DNA of 64,000 bases. Source: Candidatus Gastranaerophilales bacterium. GTDB taxonomy: Bacteria > Cyanobacteriota > Vampirovibrionia > Gastranaerophilales > Gastranaerophilaceae. Under the pieces are notes generated by a model. It had not been told where the DNA came from and made no database searches. It saw nothing but the letters and a program-made list of their open reading frames with translations. Within the stretch, counting starts at the first letter, position 1, and each line of letters starts with the position of its first letter. The stretch lies in assembly GCA_944324845.1 (NCBI GenBank), contig CALUXX010000001.1, positions 372,001 to 436,000 on the forward strand, written 5' to 3'. The translations under genes were made by a program, and so were the position numbers. Positions 38,091-45,556 of this stretch are shown one piece after another.

Positions 38091-38164
38091 TCGGGATGAC
38101 AGGATTTGAACCTGCGGCCCCTTCGTCCCGAACGAAGTGCGCTACCAAGCTGCGCTACATCCCG
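38091..38164 (-). tRNA. tRNA-Pro (anticodon CGG)
   Basis: Minus strand. Acceptor CGGGATG pairs with CATCCCG, discriminator A, anticodon stem CTTCG/CGAAG with loop TTCGGGA, T-loop TTCAAAT. Anticodon CGG gives Pro. CCA is not encoded. Confidence 0.95.
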
Positions 38165-38212
38165 CTTTTTCATGTTTATTCTATTACAAATATTATATTT
38201 TGTATATAAAAA

Positions 38213-38240
38213 GAGTTCCTAATAATAGGAACCCTTTTTT
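38213..38240. terminator. Bidirectional terminator
   Basis: GTTCCTA / TAGGAAC 7-bp stem (38215-38221 and 38226-38232), A-run before and T-run after. It stops the minus-strand 151-aa gene before tRNA-Pro. Confidence 0.8.
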
Positions 38241-38254
38241 ATTTGGTATTTATT

Positions 38255-38710
38255 TTACATTAGTACGACATTTTTTGTTGTCGCTTCGATTTTTGCTGCA
38301 TCTTCATATTTTTGATCGATTCTGCCTTTGATATTTTCATAATTGAATAATTTACCTAAAATATAAAGACCTGTTGCTGCTATAACTCCTGCTGCTCCAT
38401 ATTTTGCCGGGTTTTTCATAATCTTTTCTGCTGCTTTTGGAGAAATTTTATTTGCTATTTTACCCAAAACTTTTCCAATAGCACTAAAACCTTTTGCAAG
38501 TACAGATGCTGCTTTTGATGTTGGCATTTTTGTTTTAATATATCCAGCTCCAATTAAGCCTGCTGTTGGTACCGCTAATTGTACTCCTGTTTGTAAATCA
38601 TTTTTGATATGTTCTTTAGCACATTGTGCCCTATTTGTTAAACTACCTTTTTTACCGTCAACCATTGTCATAATTGCGTGAGTTGTTACACCACCTGGGA
38701 AAACGTACAT
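38255..38710 (-). CDS. Unknown small protein with a C-terminal Gly/Ala-rich hydrophobic segment
   Basis: 151 aa, AAAGGTAGG Shine-Dalgarno. A short N-terminus (MYVFPGGVTTHAIM) is followed by two hydrophobic Ala/Gly stretches (VPTAGLIGAGYI; GAAGVIAATGLYILGKLF) with a basic Lys-rich helix between. The second is long enough for a membrane helix. No family recognised. The composition and layout resemble the small clade-specific proteins at 47010 and 56911. Flanked by its own terminator. Confidence 0.65.
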   Translation of the reverse strand: MYVFPGGVTTHAIMTMVDGKKGSLTNRAQCAKEHIKNDLQTGVQLAVPTAGLIGAGYIKTKMPTSKAASVLAKGFSAIGKVLGKIANKISPKAAEKIMKNPAKYGAAGVIAATGLYILGKLFNYENIKGRIDQKYEDAAKIEATTKNVVLM

Positions 38711-38857
38711 AATTACCTACCTTTCTAATACTACAAACTATTAATATAAAAATTTAACCTACTTATATATAAAGTTTTTATTTATAAAAAAATTGCCTAC
38801 TCTTTCGATATAGGCAATTTCTTCTTGATATAATTGGTTTTTAGTAGTTTAAATTTC

Positions 38858-39043
38858 TTAATATTCTTCGATTGATATAGCATTTACAGGACAGGTTATT
38901 GCTGCATCCAAGCATAAATCTTCATAGTGTTCAATTCTTTCAGGATTCACTATTGCTTTATTATCTGAAATTTCAAATACTTCAGGGCTAATTATCGCAC
39001 AAGCTCCGCAACCTACACATAAATCTAATATTTTTATATTCAT
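38858..39043 (-). CDS. Single-cluster 4Fe-4S ferredoxin
   Basis: A 61-aa electron carrier. CVGCGAC plus CPVNAI give the four cysteines of one [4Fe-4S] cluster (if the third is a ligand; a [3Fe-4S] form cannot be excluded). A second motif is absent, as in Fer_20/clostridial monocluster ferredoxins. I place the start at 39043 because GGAGG lies 7 nt upstream; the in-frame ATG at 39067 lies before that Shine-Dalgarno. The Shine-Dalgarno is inside a 13-bp hairpin, so translation may be controlled. Confidence 0.88.
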   Translation of the reverse strand: MNIKILDLCVGCGACAIISPEVFEISDNKAIVNPERIEHYEDLCLDAAITCPVNAISIEEY

Positions 39044-39044
39044 A

Positions 39045-39085
39045 AAAATTCCTCCATTGTTCAACACATATTATGGAGGAATTTT
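39045..39085 (-). promoter_or_regulatory. Hairpin sequestering the ferredoxin Shine-Dalgarno / thrB terminator
   Basis: AAAATTCCTCCAT (39045-39057) and ATGGAGGAATTTT (39073-39085) are perfect 13-bp complements with a 15-nt loop. In the minus-strand RNA the 3' arm contains GGAGG, 7 nt before the ferredoxin ATG, and runs into TTTTTA. It could therefore be both an intrinsic terminator for thrB and a lid on ferredoxin translation. Confidence 0.6.
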
Positions 39086-39122
39086 CAATTTATTATATCG
39101 TCTTAGTATGTTATTTCAGTGT

Positions 39123-40070
39123 CTAATCTTCATTTGTAATAATTTGAGCACCTTTATTTTCGATACCAAGTGTTTTTATTTCGCATTTGATATTTTGGTC
39201 TGCCCAAGTTTCTTTTACAACGCTTCTCATTTTTTCAAGATTAGTTTTTTCAGAAATAATCAAAATAGATGAACCTGCACCACTTAATACACAACCTAAA
39301 ACATTGTCAAAGTGTTTTAGATTTTCAATAATAGCACTAAGTCCCGGTACAAGTTTCATTCTGTATGGTTGGTGCAATCTGTCTTGTAATGCAAGTTTCA
39401 TAAGTTCAGAGTCTTTTGTATGAACAGCTTCAACAAACATTGCAAGTCTTTTTGCATTGAATATTGCATCTTTCATTGGAACTTCTTTAGGTAAAACTGA
39501 TCTTGCAATATCAGTAGCCAGTTCAAAATCAGGGATACAAACAGTTAATGCCCATTCTTCAGGCCAATCTAATTTGCGATATACAACACTGCCATCGTCT
39601 TCCTGTGAGGAAATAACTAATCCACCAACAATAGCCGGTGTAATATTATCAGGATGCCCTTCAATTTCGCATGCTATTGATAATAAAGCCATTTCATCTG
39701 CAGGTCGGCCAAGCAATTCATTAGCTGCAAATAATGCACCAACAATAACTGATGAGCTGCTACCTAAACCTCTTGCAACAGGAATATTAGAATGGATATT
39801 TATTCTTAATTCTGTTGGAGATTGTCCAATCATATTGTATAAAAGTTCAACAGCTTTATAAACAATACTATTGTTATCAAGAGGTATATGTTCCAGTGAA
39901 GATTGTTCAACCATATCACTATCTGCAAATACGTTAATTTCAACACCTGTACCGGGAAGAACTGTTTCTTCTATAGTAATAGTGTTATAAATAGGAAGTG
40001 CCATTCCCATACAGTCAAATCCCGGTCCTAAATTAGCCGTAGTTGCAGGTACTTTTACGCTTACTTTCAT
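39123..40070 (-). CDS. thrB: Homoserine kinase
   Basis: GHMP kinase of threonine synthesis, phosphorylating homoserine. PATTANLGPGFDCMGMAL at the N-terminus, the ATP loop VARGLGSSSSVIVGAL, HPDNITPAIVGGLV and VLSGAGSSILI near the C-terminus. 315 aa is normal. A GAAAGG Shine-Dalgarno and TATAAT upstream indicate its own promoter. thrC and the homoserine dehydrogenase are not nearby. Confidence 0.95.
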   Translation of the reverse strand: MKVSVKVPATTANLGPGFDCMGMALPIYNTITIEETVLPGTGVEINVFADSDMVEQSSLEHIPLDNNSIVYKAVELLYNMIGQSPTELRINIHSNIPVARGLGSSSSVIVGALFAANELLGRPADEMALLSIACEIEGHPDNITPAIVGGLVISSQEDDGSVVYRKLDWPEEWALTVCIPDFELATDIARSVLPKEVPMKDAIFNAKRLAMFVEAVHTKDSELMKLALQDRLHQPYRMKLVPGLSAIIENLKHFDNVLGCVLSGAGSSILIISEKTNLEKMRSVVKETWADQNIKCEIKTLGIENKGAQIITNED

Positions 40071-40145
40071 GTTTATATTACCTTTCTTCTTTAGTTATTA
40101 TAACAGAAACACAGAAAATGACTTATAATAAGAAATTTGAAAAAG

Positions 40146-40174
40146 TTGTATTCATGTACAATATAGGCTAAATT
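40146..40174 (+). promoter_or_regulatory. Promoter 6 nt before the MnmD-like start codon
   Basis: TTGTAT (40146-40151), 17-nt spacer, TAAATT (40169-40174), then 6 nt and the ATG at 40181. No Shine-Dalgarno. Predicted leaderless message. Confidence 0.5.
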
Positions 40175-40180
40175 AAGACT

Positions 40181-41533
40181 ATGTATGAATTTCACCCATA
40201 TTTTACACATGATGGTTCTGTAGGCTTGTATAGCCCCGAATTTAATGATATTTATCATAGTACAACAGGTGCTCTAACTGAAGCCTATGAAAAATTTGTC
40301 TATCCATCTAATATAGATTACTTAATTCAATCAAAACAAGAAATAAAAGTTCTAGATATCTGTTATGGAATAGGTTACAATACAAAATCTTTTTTGAATT
40401 ATATTTTTGAAAAATTTTCTAAAAAAATTTATCCATATACAAAACACTACGCTCCGATACATACCAATAAAAATAATAAATCAACAAATAACTACTCGCC
40501 GATATATACCGATAAAAATAATGAGAATAACAGAGTAAATATCGACTCGATATATGCTAATAATAATTCGACAACTGCGGAGGATGAAAAAAATAACGGA
40601 GCGATATATTCCAATAATGTTTTTCCGAAAGTTTCTGTAACCGCATTGGATAATGATGAAAATTTATTCTATTTATCACCGTTTATTAAAACCGGAGAAA
40701 AGAATTTTAGAAAGTTCAACATTGATATTCCTTGTGACAAGGTCCAAAAATATTTGGCAGATTCGCAAAAGTCTGAAATTATAAAAATTGATGATTTAAT
40801 AAATTACTATATATATAGTCAAATAATCAAAAAATCTCCTGAAATTTATCAAAATTCTGAAATTGTTGAAATCTTAAATACCAAAAATTTAAGTTCATTT
40901 TTTGACCAGAATATAAGGGGTATTAGCAAAATTTATCAAAATTGGAAGACCAATTATAGCCCCCTAGAGAGTTTTATTTGCTATTTACATAATATATATT
41001 ATCACCATGTATCTTTAAGTTATAAAAAAGGTCTTAAAGGCTCTATATTCGATAATATTTATTTTGACTTCAAATGTGAGGATGCTCGCAAATCTATTCA
41101 GGAAAGTTCTGATATTTATAATTTGATATTTCTTGATGCTTTTACTCCTTCCAAGTGTCCATGTCTTTGGTCGTTTGAATTTTTTAAGCTGCTTTTTGAT
41201 CATTTAGAACAAGATGGCATGATTTTAACCTATTCATCATCAGCATCGGTTCGATCTGCAATGATTGAAGCCGGTTTTTATATTGGTAATATTTTTTGCC
41301 AACGTGAAAACAAATTTATTGGCACTGTTGCAGTTAAAAATAAATCACTTATAAAATACCCGCTCTCAGAATTCGATTTAGGGCTTTTAAAAACTCGGGC
41401 GGGTATATTTTATCGTGACGAAAATTTAACGGCTCAAAATGAGGCTATTATCGCGGCGCGAAATCTTGAGGTAAAAAATTCAACCAGACAATCAAGTTCT
41501 GAATATAAAAAATTGTATCATGCCTCATCTTAA
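40181..41533 (+). CDS. MnmC/MnmD-like SAM methyltransferase with in-frame repeat insert
   Basis: Related to the methylase that finishes 5-methylaminomethyl-2-thiouridine at tRNA U34. SPEFNDIYHS and LDICYGIGYN (58-67, SAM motif I) and the C-terminal IFLDAFTPSKCP...ILTYSSSASVRSAMIEAGF match the family, and the GLGYN-like motif is the cyanobacterial style. There is no C-terminal FAD oxidase domain. Between residues about 86 and 149 is a low-complexity insert of four units of type (S/A)(P/S)I(Y/H)(T/A)(N/D)KNN before the VSVTALDND strand; a middle section (about 200-285) is also longer than usual. Activity is plausible because the SAM and DAF motifs are intact. Confidence 0.8.
   Translation: MYEFHPYFTHDGSVGLYSPEFNDIYHSTTGALTEAYEKFVYPSNIDYLIQSKQEIKVLDICYGIGYNTKSFLNYIFEKFSKKIYPYTKHYAPIHTNKNNKSTNNYSPIYTDKNNENNRVNIDSIYANNNSTTAEDEKNNGAIYSNNVFPKVSVTALDNDENLFYLSPFIKTGEKNFRKFNIDIPCDKVQKYLADSQKSEIIKIDDLINYYIYSQIIKKSPEIYQNSEIVEILNTKNLSSFFDQNIRGISKIYQNWKTNYSPLESFICYLHNIYYHHVSLSYKKGLKGSIFDNIYFDFKCEDARKSIQESSDIYNLIFLDAFTPSKCPCLWSFEFFKLLFDHLEQDGMILTYSSSASVRSAMIEAGFYIGNIFCQRENKFIGTVAVKNKSLIKYPLSEFDLGLLKTRAGIFYRDENLTAQNEAIIAARNLEVKNSTRQSSSEYKKLYHASS
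40448..40621 (+). repeat. Four in-frame copies of a 27-30 bp repeat
   Basis: Units at 40448-40477, 40493-40522, 40541-40570 and 40595-40621 share CGATAYATnnynATAAWAATAAT, all in the same codon phase, spaced about 45-54 bp. The first two are identical at roughly 26 of 30 positions. The encoded unit is (S/A/G)(P/S/A)I(Y/H).(N/D)(K/N)N. Another copy lies in the neighbouring gene at 42070-42099. Confidence 0.75.
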
Positions 41534-41658
41534 TCACCAATTATGTTATGAGTATATATCTAAGCGTAGCAATATGTAAAATATCACTTTTGTAATATAT
41601 TTGACCGTTAAAAAAATATTGATTAATATTAATATAAATTAATTTAGAGGATTTAAAT

Positions 41659-42990
41659 ATGGATAAGAAGATTTACGATATTGTTGTTATTGGCGGAGGT
41701 ACTGCCGGTTGTGCTGCAGCTTATATGAGTGCAAAGTTAGGGTTAAAGACACTTTTAATTGAACGTAATTCATATTTGGGTGGTGCTATTACTTCTAATC
41801 TTGTTATCCCTGTTATGAAAACCGGCAATCATTTGATAAATAGCGGTTTTTACAAAACTCTGGCATTCAGAATGCAGGAAATTGGAGCTCAAGTCACTTA
41901 TCAAGACAACATTGGTTGGTTTAATCCCGAACTTGCTAAAATTGTCCTTGATAAAATGATGCAAGAAGCAAATGTCGATGTTCGTTTTAATACAGAAGTT
42001 ACCAATGTAAAAATTGAAGATAATCGTATTGTTCGGTTGAATATAAATGCCACCACATTATCGGCATATAACTATTCGATACATGGTGATAATAATTCTA
42101 TTTATTTTGATAATGTTTTATCGGTATGTATCGAAGCGAAGTATGTTGTAGATGCGACAGGCAATGCTGATTTTTGCAAAAAAATTAATTGCCAAATGTT
42201 AGATGATCCAAGTGAATACCAGCCTATGAGTTTAAGATTTTTGATGAGCGGGGTGAATGTTCAATTTTTCGGTGATTGGCTTACTGAAATTGATAGAGAT
42301 CGTAATGTTACTACTTTAGAAGTTATTAATGACGTTCCTCATCTTTCTACTGCATACACTTGGGATGATGATAATAAATGGGCATTAGCGCCTATATTTG
42401 ACAAGGCGGTTAAGGAGGGTGTTTTGGAAGATACTGACAGAAACTATTTCCAAATCTTTACAGTTGCCGGAATGCCTGATACGATTGCGTTTAACTGTCC
42501 TAGAATTGTTGAAAATCTAAATCCTAATATGACTCAAGATGTTACGAAAGCTCTAATCGATGCCAGAGCAAGCATTTTCAGAATATCTAATTTTTGCAAA
42601 AAGTATTTACCGGGATTTGAAAAAGCTTTTATTTCCAATATCTCAGATGAAATTGGTATAAGAGTTTCTAATCGAGTTAAGGGTAAATATGTTTATACGA
42701 TTGAAGATTTACGAAGCGGTAAAAAATTTGAAAATCCTGCTGTTATATCTAGTTATCCTGTTGATGTGCATTCAAAGGATAAAAACAGTTCAACTCTTGA
42801 AGTTGATGGTGAATATCAACTTCCTATAGAGAGTTTAATGTCTGTGGATTATGACAACTTATTTATGGTTGGAAGATGTATTTCTGCTGATTATATGACA
42901 CAAGGAGCTTTAAGAGTTCAGGCAAATTGTTTTGCTATGGGTGAAGCTGTCGCAAAATATGTACATAATCTTATTAGCAGCCAAGTTTAG
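41659..42990 (+). CDS. FAD-dependent oxidoreductase (FAD_oxidored type)
   Basis: The N-terminal dinucleotide loop is VVIGGGTAGCAAAYMSAK with ERNSYLGGAITSN, matching the PF12831 group. VVDATGNADFCKK and a C-terminal GRCISADYMTQGALRVQANCFAMGEA close the FAD site. 443 aa. Substrate unknown. Residues about 138-155 (NYSIHGDNNSIYFDNVLS) are a repeat-derived insertion just before a beta strand. AGAGGA precedes the ATG. The 3' end overlaps the CoA-disulfide-reductase-like gene convergently by 17 bp. Confidence 0.88.
   Translation: MDKKIYDIVVIGGGTAGCAAAYMSAKLGLKTLLIERNSYLGGAITSNLVIPVMKTGNHLINSGFYKTLAFRMQEIGAQVTYQDNIGWFNPELAKIVLDKMMQEANVDVRFNTEVTNVKIEDNRIVRLNINATTLSAYNYSIHGDNNSIYFDNVLSVCIEAKYVVDATGNADFCKKINCQMLDDPSEYQPMSLRFLMSGVNVQFFGDWLTEIDRDRNVTTLEVINDVPHLSTAYTWDDDNKWALAPIFDKAVKEGVLEDTDRNYFQIFTVAGMPDTIAFNCPRIVENLNPNMTQDVTKALIDARASIFRISNFCKKYLPGFEKAFISNISDEIGIRVSNRVKGKYVYTIEDLRSGKKFENPAVISSYPVDVHSKDKNSSTLEVDGEYQLPIESLMSVDYDNLFMVGRCISADYMTQGALRVQANCFAMGEAVAKYVHNLISSQV
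42070..42099 (+). repeat. Repeat copy in the FAD oxidoreductase gene
   Basis: AACTATTCGATACATGGTGA then TAATAATTCT matches the third copy in the MnmD-like gene (40541-40570) at about 21-22 of 25 core positions and is in the same reading phase relative to the protein. The next bases up to 42123 (ending GATAATGTTTTATCG) also resemble the tail of copy four, suggesting a second partial unit. Confidence 0.65.
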
Positions 42991-44326
42991 CACATAATAA
43001 ATTCATAGCATCAAGCAACGGGTCAATAGTTGTTGAAAACGGTGGCGAATAAGTCAAATCGTTGTTTGCAAATTCTTTAACAGTTAGTTTTCCTATTAGG
43101 GCTGAAGCTAGTGCATTTATTCTTTTATCTGCACCAACTGAACCTACAGCTTGTCCACCAAGTATTAGACCTGTAATTTTGTCTGCAACCACTTTTAGTG
43201 TTATGTCGCCAGCTCCGGGCATATAAGACACCATGTCGTTTTTATAGACACTTACTGAAATTGGAGTATACCCATATTCTTTAGCTACTTTTTCTGTAAA
43301 ACCTGTCATTGAAATTGTTGTATTAAGACATTTTGTAACAGATGAACCTAATACACCTTCAAAAACCGTATATACACCTGCTGCATTTAAGGCGGCACAG
43401 CGTCCTTCTTTGTTTGCCGTTGAACCCAGTGGAACCCACACTGATTGTCCATTTATAATATGAGGTTCTTCGCAACAATCTCCGCAGGCATATATATTTG
43501 ATAGTGAAGTTTGCATTAGTTTATTCACTTTTATTGCTCCTGAATTTCCTATAATAATTCCCGCTGAACCTGCAAGTTCCACATTTGGTTTTATTCCTGC
43601 ACATAATACAACAAAATCGGTTTCGATTTCTCTACCGCTTGATGTTATAACTTTAGTAGCGTTTTCCCCTTCACCTTGAACTTCTACAACACTTTCGCCT
43701 GTTATAAGGTCGAAATTACGGTCTTTTATTGATTCAAGGTTATCTTTTATCACCTTTGACATATCAGCGTCAAATATAGGCATTATTGTATCTTTTCGCT
43801 CTATTACTGTTGTATGTAAGCCGTTATGGACAAATGCTTCTAACAGTTCTAAACCGATATAGCCGCTGCCTAAAATTACAACTCTTTTGCTTTTTAGCAT
43901 TTTTTCCCTAATATTTATTCCGTCTTCAATTTTTCTAAGGGTGAAAATATTTTTATAATCTTTTACACCTTTGATATTAGGAATAAATGGTCTTGCGCCT
44001 GTTGCAATAATTAGTCTGTCATAAGGAACATAAAAATCGTTAAAACTATTACTAACAGTTACATTTTGTGCTTTTGGATCGATTTTTGTCACCTTGTGTT
44101 CTAAAAATACATCTATCCCTGATTTTTTAAATTCTTCAACAGAACGAACTAATAGCGCTCGATAATCTTTGAAATTACCTTGAATATAATATGGAAGTCC
44201 GCATGCAGAATATGAAACATGCGTATCATCTGTAAATACTTTTACACTTGCTGTTGGCAATAATCGTTTTATTTTTGCAGCTGCTTTTGCTCCTGCTGCT
44301 ACACCGCCTATTATTACAATATTCAT
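42974..44326 (-). CDS. CoA-disulfide reductase / NADH oxidase-like flavoprotein
   Basis: 450-aa member of the pyridine nucleotide-disulfide oxidoreductase class with a single active cysteine. VIIGGVAAGAKAAAKI binds FAD, SYSACGLPYY carries the Cys that forms the mixed disulfide or sulfenic acid, ILGSGYIGLE binds NAD(P)H, ACGDCCEEPH the second FAD site, and the C-terminal TYSPPFSTTIDP the dimer interface. Likely function is thiol or peroxide/oxygen reduction. No rhodanese domain is fused. It is convergent with the FAD oxidoreductase. Confidence 0.9.
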   Translation of the reverse strand: MNIVIIGGVAAGAKAAAKIKRLLPTASVKVFTDDTHVSYSACGLPYYIQGNFKDYRALLVRSVEEFKKSGIDVFLEHKVTKIDPKAQNVTVSNSFNDFYVPYDRLIIATGARPFIPNIKGVKDYKNIFTLRKIEDGINIREKMLKSKRVVILGSGYIGLELLEAFVHNGLHTTVIERKDTIMPIFDADMSKVIKDNLESIKDRNFDLITGESVVEVQGEGENATKVITSSGREIETDFVVLCAGIKPNVELAGSAGIIIGNSGAIKVNKLMQTSLSNIYACGDCCEEPHIINGQSVWVPLGSTANKEGRCAALNAAGVYTVFEGVLGSSVTKCLNTTISMTGFTEKVAKEYGYTPISVSVYKNDMVSYMPGAGDITLKVVADKITGLILGGQAVGSVGADKRINALASALIGKLTVKEFANNDLTYSPPFSTTIDPLLDAMNLLCAKLGC

Positions 44327-44375
44327 AGCATTATAATTCTATGGCAGGTAAAAATATTTTACATTCCCTGATTTT

Positions 44376-44519
44376 CTAATTTGTACTATATGTACTTAAA
44401 ATCATTCTTTTCATGTATTCGCAGTACATGTCACTATCTTTTTCTAATGATTCTGCTTTTTCTATCAAATCCTTTAGTTTTTCGATTAATTGTTTTCTTT
44501 TTAGCTCTTCTTCGTACAT
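44376..44519 (-). CDS. Small charged coiled-coil protein, 47 aa
   Basis: A short minus-strand frame: MYEEELKRKQLIEKLKDLIE, then KAESLEKDSDMYCEYMKRMI and LSTYSTN. It is highly charged and helical. AGGGTG lies about 10 nt upstream of the ATG. It lies in the 303-bp gap between the CoA-disulfide-reductase-like gene and the sugar permease gene. No family recognised; coding status inferred from composition and ribosome site. Confidence 0.45.
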   Translation of the reverse strand: MYEEELKRKQLIEKLKDLIEKAESLEKDSDMYCEYMKRMILSTYSTN

Positions 44520-44629
44520 AATTTATACACACCCTGTATTTGAGTCTTTACAAATTAATGTACGGTATTATTTATTTTTATCTTTAATATTTATTCTATT
44601 ATGTTAAGAGATATTACACTTATTAGAAT

Positions 44630-45514
44630 TTAATCTATTTCGTTATAAACGATTTTCTTTCTGAATTTCCACTGTATTAGTGTTAATACAAGGATTATTG
44701 CAAACAAAATATATGCCAATGCACTAGCTTTTCCTACATTAAAATACTCAAACGCGTTTTGATAAATTGAATAAACAAGTACATTTGTTGAATTAAACGG
44801 TCCGCCTTGTGTCATTAGGTAAATTAAATCAAAAACCTGAAATGAACTTATCGTTGTTATTATAACGACAAAAAATATCGTAGGTGAAAGCATTGGTAAT
44901 GTTATATTCTTAAATACCTGAAAAGAATTTGCTCCATCAATTTTGGCAGCTTCAAACAGACTGTTTGAGATAGTTGAAAGTGTTGATAGAAAGATTATCA
45001 TATTGTAGCCAATGAGTTTCCACACCGAAACAATTATCAATGCAGGCATGGCAAATTTCGTGTCATAAAGCCAGTTAATATGTATATGAAATAACTGATT
45101 TATTAACCCTATATTAGGATCAAACATCCAACCCCAAACTATACCGATTACTACCATTGGGGTTATAAAAGGTAAAAAATATGCAGTCTTAAAAAAATCG
45201 CTTCCTCTGATTTTTGAATTTATTATTGCCGCTAAAATCAAAGGTATAATTACACCAAATACAGATGTTGATATGGCAAAAACAAAGGTATTCAGCAAAA
45301 TTTGCCAAAACACTGAATCATTTATTACATTTTTGTAATTCTCAAGCCCTACAAAACTAATAGGATTTAGTAAATCCCATTTTGCAAAACTTAATCCAAA
45401 CGAACAAATCACAGGAATTATAATAAAAATAACCGTTCCAATTATCGCAGGCAGTATAAAAGTTATCCCCGCAAATTGTGCATTATCAAATAAATTATTA
45501 AATAACTTTTTCAT
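44630..45514 (-). CDS. Sugar/glycerol-phosphate-type ABC permease (UgpA/MalF-like), orphan
   Basis: 294 aa with six TM helices. The EAA loop (FEAAKIDGANSFQVFKNITLPML) that docks the ATPase is intact, and the MTQGGPFNST segment is typical of MalF/UgpA-type carbohydrate permeases. The partner permease, binding protein and ATPase are not in this region. The ATG has no clear Shine-Dalgarno and TATAAT lies 11 nt before it. Divergent from the phosphohexomutase gene; substrate unknown. Confidence 0.9.
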   Translation of the reverse strand: MKKLFNNLFDNAQFAGITFILPAIIGTVIFIIIPVICSFGLSFAKWDLLNPISFVGLENYKNVINDSVFWQILLNTFVFAISTSVFGVIIPLILAAIINSKIRGSDFFKTAYFLPFITPMVVIGIVWGWMFDPNIGLINQLFHIHINWLYDTKFAMPALIIVSVWKLIGYNMIIFLSTLSTISNSLFEAAKIDGANSFQVFKNITLPMLSPTIFFVVIITTISSFQVFDLIYLMTQGGPFNSTNVLVYSIYQNAFEYFNVGKASALAYILFAIILVLTLIQWKFRKKIVYNEID

Positions 45515-45556
45515 GGTATGATTTAATTATAGTCTAAATATTAGGAGAAGGGAATT

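Noticed and set aside
39044-39067. Ferredoxin start at 39067
   Set aside because: It would place the GGAGG inside the coding sequence; the 39043 ATG fits that site at proper spacing and typical ferredoxin N-termini.
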